From NCBI GenBank assembly GCA_955652265.1, contig CATPBD010000100.1, positions 1 to 6,971 of the forward strand: 6,971 nucleotides of DNA, given 5' to 3'. Below are positions 4,765 through 6,971 of the stretch, in pieces. Positions within the stretch are counted from its first letter, which is position 1; every line of letters starts with the position of its first letter. The notes under the pieces are model-generated. The model had not been told where the DNA came from, did no database searches, and saw only the letters and a program-made list of their open reading frames with translations. Made by a program: the position numbers and the translations under genes. This DNA is from an uncultured Gemmatimonadaceae bacterium. Its GTDB lineage: Bacteria; Gemmatimonadota; Gemmatimonadetes; Gemmatimonadales; Gemmatimonadaceae.

Positions 4765-5739
4765 TCAGTGACCGCGCACAGCGTGTGGCTGGTATGGTTC
4801 CTCGAGCGCGCGTAGCTGATCTTCCGTCAGCTTCACGTCGAGCGACCGAACTGCGCTCTCCAGGTGCTCGATCTTCGTCGCGCCGACGATCGGCGCCGAG
4901 ACACCGGGCTTGTGGAGCAGCCACGCGAGAGCAACTTCGGAAGGAGAGACGCCCACCTCATTTGCGACCTTTCTGCCCGCTTCAATGACGAGCAGATCGG
5001 AGGGCGAATCGTAAAGATCGACGGCGTAAGTGTCGGTGTCCGCGCGCGTGGTGCCTGACACCGGCGAGAGCGTGGTGCGCGCGAGTCGGCCACGGGCGAG
5101 GGGCGACCACGGGATCACACCGACTCCTTCCTCGATGCACAACGGGATCATCTCACGCTCTTCCTCGCGGTAAACGAGGTTGTAGTGATTCTGCATGGAG
5201 ACGAACCGTGCCCAGCCGCGTTTCTCCGATACGCTGAGGGCGCGAGCCATCTGCCAGGCGTAGCCGGAGCTCGCGCCGATGTAGCGAACTTTTCCCTGAC
5301 TGACGAGATGATCGAGGGCTCCAAGCGTTTCTTCTATTGGGACCGTGCCCTTGAAGCGATGGATCTGATAAAGATCGATAGCCTCAACGCCGAGTCGGCG
5401 GAGGCTCGCTTCGCACGCCTGTACTATGTGCTTGCGAGAGATGCCGCCCATGTTGGGGCCGTCACCCATGGGGAAGTGCACTTTGGTGGCGAGCACGATC
5501 TCCTCCATGTTCGCCATCTCGCGGAGCGCGCGTCCGGTTACTTCCTCGCTCACGCCCATTGAGTACATGTCGGCGGTGTCGAAGAAATTGATCCCGAGCT
5601 CCAGCGCTCGTTTATAGAACGGTCGCGCATCAATTTCGTCGAGTACCCACGGCCGCCAGGTTGGCGTTCCGTAAGTCATGCAACCGAGACAGATTCTCGA
5701 GACCACGAGCCCGCTTCTGCCCAGCTGCGTGTACTTCAT
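4765..5739 (-). CDS. Aldo/keto reductase, YajO-like
   Basis: This is a full-length 324-residue NAD(P)H-dependent oxidoreductase of the aldo/keto reductase superfamily, expected in the cytosol. The catalytic tetrad is complete: Asp54 and Tyr59 in NFFDTADMY, Lys86 in VLATKV and His127 in LYQIHR. Family landmarks include the N-terminal LGRSGLVVSRICLGCM (6-21), VSMQNHYNLVYREEEREMIP (180-199), VIPWSPLARGRL (208-219) and the cofactor-end segment PIVGATKIEHLESA (283-296). By recall, the sequence closely resembles E. coli YajO, including the C-terminal PYQPHAVRG. YajO has been linked to 1-deoxyxylulose-5-phosphate formation, but substrate cannot be read from sequence, so I give no symbol. GGAG lies 7 nt upstream of ATG 5739. 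The DUF983 gene follows on the same strand; the GH6 gene diverges upstream. The family call is very secure, the substrate unknown. Confidence 0.97.
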   Translation of the reverse strand: MKYTQLGRSGLVVSRICLGCMTYGTPTWRPWVLDEIDARPFYKRALELGINFFDTADMYSMGVSEEVTGRALREMANMEEIVLATKVHFPMGDGPNMGGISRKHIVQACEASLRRLGVEAIDLYQIHRFKGTVPIEETLGALDHLVSQGKVRYIGASSGYAWQMARALSVSEKRGWARFVSMQNHYNLVYREEEREMIPLCIEEGVGVIPWSPLARGRLARTTLSPVSGTTRADTDTYAVDLYDSPSDLLVIEAGRKVANEVGVSPSEVALAWLLHKPGVSAPIVGATKIEHLESAVRSLDVKLTEDQLRALEEPYQPHAVRGH

Positions 5740-5746
5740 TTGGTAG

Positions 5747-5750
5747 CTCC
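5747..5750 (-). promoter_or_regulatory. Ribosome binding site of the aldo/keto reductase
   Basis: The minus strand reads CGGAG here (GGAG core), 7 nt before the ATG at 5739. It supports that start. Confidence 0.65.
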
Positions 5751-5789
5751 GGGACTGCGTGTGAGTTGGAACAGGCGAACCGACGAGGG

Positions 5790-5801
5790 TATCACCTGAT
5801 A
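5790..5801. repeat. Hyphenated palindrome TATCA-CC-TGATA
   Basis: This 12-bp dyad sits between the reductase and the GH6 gene. Its half-site TATCA is the same pentamer that ends each 21-bp repeat in the left divergent region. It may be an operator in this divergent promoter region, but the motif is short and could be chance. Confidence 0.3.
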
Positions 5802-5837
5802 TGGGGCGGCCGCGCTATACTGGGCCGGCTCACGAAA

Positions 5838-5846
5838 TATTATATA
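5838..5846 (+). promoter_or_regulatory. AT-rich -10-like element upstream of the GH6 gene
   Basis: TATTATATA stands out in GC-rich sequence, 48-56 bp before the preferred GH6 start at 5894. Both TATTAT and TATATA fit a -10 hexamer. No good -35 is seen 16-18 bp upstream, so an activator or an alternative sigma factor may be needed if this is the promoter. Its position argues against translation starting at the earlier ATG at 5801. Confidence 0.35.
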
Positions 5847-5893
5847 CGCAAACCGAGGGCGTGTTCTTTTCTGGACACGCTCGTCGTAGAAGT

Positions 5894-6955
5894 ATGCGGG
5901 TACTCATGGTGCGTCCTTTCGCCACGCGCAGCACTGAGCGCGTTCACAATTCGTTTGTGCGTTTCCCCGCTGTTGACGCAGCGCTGGTTCCTGTCTGCCT
6001 GCTCACCCTTGGGCTCACGGTGCTTCCTGCACGCACCGGCGGTCAGACGGTGAGTCAGGCAGTCGTCAACCTGTTCTCGGGCGCGCGGCTCTATGTGGAT
6101 CCTGCGTCGGCGGCGAAGCGCCAGGCGGATGCGTGGAGAAAGTCGCGCCCTACGGATGCGGCGCTGATGGACAGGATCGCCGCGCAGCCAGTGGCGCAGT
6201 GGCTGGGCGGGTGGAACGTAGACATCGGCCGCGACGTCGCCGCCGCTGTGTCGCGCATCACTGGCGCTCAAGCGCTTCCCGTCTTTGTCGCCTACAACAT
6301 CCCCGGTCGTGATTGCGGGCAGTATTCGGCCGGGGGCGCCAACGGCAGCGATGCATACAAGAGCTGGATTCGGGGGTTTGCGAACGGACTCGGCAATCGT
6401 CGAGCTGTGGTAATTCTCGAGCCAGACGCACTTGCTGGAATGAGCTGCCTGAGCGCGCCGCTACAGCAGGAAAGACTGAATCTGATTCATGATGCGGTGC
6501 GTGTCCTCAAGGCAAAGGGCGCCGCCGTGTACATCGATGCGGGTCACGCGCGATGGGTCGCGCCGCAGGAGATTGCGGACCGTCTCAATCGGGCCGGGAT
6601 CGCGGACGCGGATGGATTCAGCCTGAACATCTCCAACTTCCTCGCCAATTCCGTGAACATTGCTTACGGGACAGAAGTCTCGAAGCGAGTTGGCGGAAAG
6701 CATTTCATCATCGACACCAGTCGCAACGGACAGAACGCGACGAACGCCGGCAACTGGTGCAATCCCACTGGCCAGCGAGTCGGCGCTGCACCAACCACGC
6801 GCACAGGGAATCCGCTCGTCGATGCGTTTCTATGGATCAAGACACCGGGGGAGTCGGACGGTACGTGCGGCGGCGGTCCGGCGGCGGGGAAATGGTGGGC
6901 TGAATACGCGCTGGGTCTTGCTGGCGGCGCATGGGATCGATTGCTGGGCAGGTAG
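5894..6955 (+). CDS. Glycoside hydrolase family 6 endoglucanase/cellobiohydrolase
   Basis: The 353-residue protein is a probable secreted inverting cellulase cleaving beta-1,4-glucan. A hydrophobic segment (about residues 29-45) ending near LPARTGGQ is a probable signal sequence with a long N-region. The catalytic domain begins near LYVDP (66-70). GH6 landmarks follow in order: NIPGRDCGQYSAGGA (135-149) with Asp140, ILEPDAL (174-180) with Asp178 as the expected general acid, YIDAGHARW (213-221), FSLNISNF (242-249), FIIDTSRNG (271-279), WCNPTGQRVG (288-297) and LWIKTPGESDGTC (313-325) with Asp322. There is no carbohydrate-binding module or linker, so it is a single-domain enzyme. Starts are uncertain: ATG 5894 is preferred. 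ATG 5801 would add 31 unlikely residues across the AT-rich promoter-like element; ATG 5906 is also possible. It diverges from the aldo/keto reductase and ends 16 bp before the window edge. Confidence 0.93.
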   Translation: MRVLMVRPFATRSTERVHNSFVRFPAVDAALVPVCLLTLGLTVLPARTGGQTVSQAVVNLFSGARLYVDPASAAKRQADAWRKSRPTDAALMDRIAAQPVAQWLGGWNVDIGRDVAAAVSRITGAQALPVFVAYNIPGRDCGQYSAGGANGSDAYKSWIRGFANGLGNRRAVVILEPDALAGMSCLSAPLQQERLNLIHDAVRVLKAKGAAVYIDAGHARWVAPQEIADRLNRAGIADADGFSLNISNFLANSVNIAYGTEVSKRVGGKHFIIDTSRNGQNATNAGNWCNPTGQRVGAAPTTRTGNPLVDAFLWIKTPGESDGTCGGGPAAGKWWAEYALGLAGGAWDRLLGR

Positions 6956-6971
6956 TAGCGGGCGGCAACAC

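Noticed and set aside
5801..5893. Earlier ATG start of the GH6 protein
   Set aside because: It would translate through the AT-rich promoter-like element and add 31 residues before an already long signal region, with no SD. ATG 5894 is preferred.

Overview
The window looks like a GC-rich, Gram-negative-type bacterial chromosome. The evidence is a lipobox peptide, an envelope protein with a beta-barrel-like N-terminus, and short SD-type ribosome sites. The mix of protein families would suit a soil lineage such as Gemmatimonadota, but that placement is an inference from general resemblance; there is no rRNA or marker gene here to settle it. I see no mobile element, CRISPR array or intact RNA gene.

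Left part (about 1-1660). The window opens inside the 3' end of a helical, TPR-like protein. Converging on it is a very short gene (489-617, minus strand) for a 42-residue peptide with a classic lipoprotein signal and two further cysteines; it is easily missed because of its size. It diverges from a 290-residue regulator (789-1661) with a degenerate receiver-like N-terminus and an AraC-type DNA-binding C-terminus. The 171-bp divergent region holds an AT-rich block of three direct repeats exactly 21 bp apart, with two hyphenated palindromes also centred 21 bp apart. This is the geometry expected of paired AraC-type half-sites. A surface lipopeptide controlled by the adjacent regulator is the most intriguing hypothesis in the window.

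Middle (about 1658-4267). On the minus strand, an exported NlpC/P60 cysteine peptidase with a beta-barrel-like N-terminal domain is followed by a 79-residue unknown protein through a 4-bp ATGA overlap, so the two are probably translationally coupled. Divergent from them is a DUF1906 (Rv2525c-like, glycoside-hydrolase-like) protein, probably exported. Together these suggest a small cell-wall or envelope locus. The 5' leader of the NlpC/P60 gene contains a tRNA D-arm-like hairpin without the rest of a tRNA.

Right part (about 4275-6955). A YajO-like aldo/keto reductase and, 73 bp downstream on the same strand, a DUF983 zinc-ribbon membrane protein form a likely two-gene unit. A perfect 8-bp inverted repeat ends one base before the DUF983 start codon and could mask its ribosome site. 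Divergent from the reductase is a complete GH6 family endoglucanase/cellobiohydrolase with its catalytic aspartates and a probable signal sequence. Including the short lipopeptide gene, no stretch of more than 300 bases lacks a gene.
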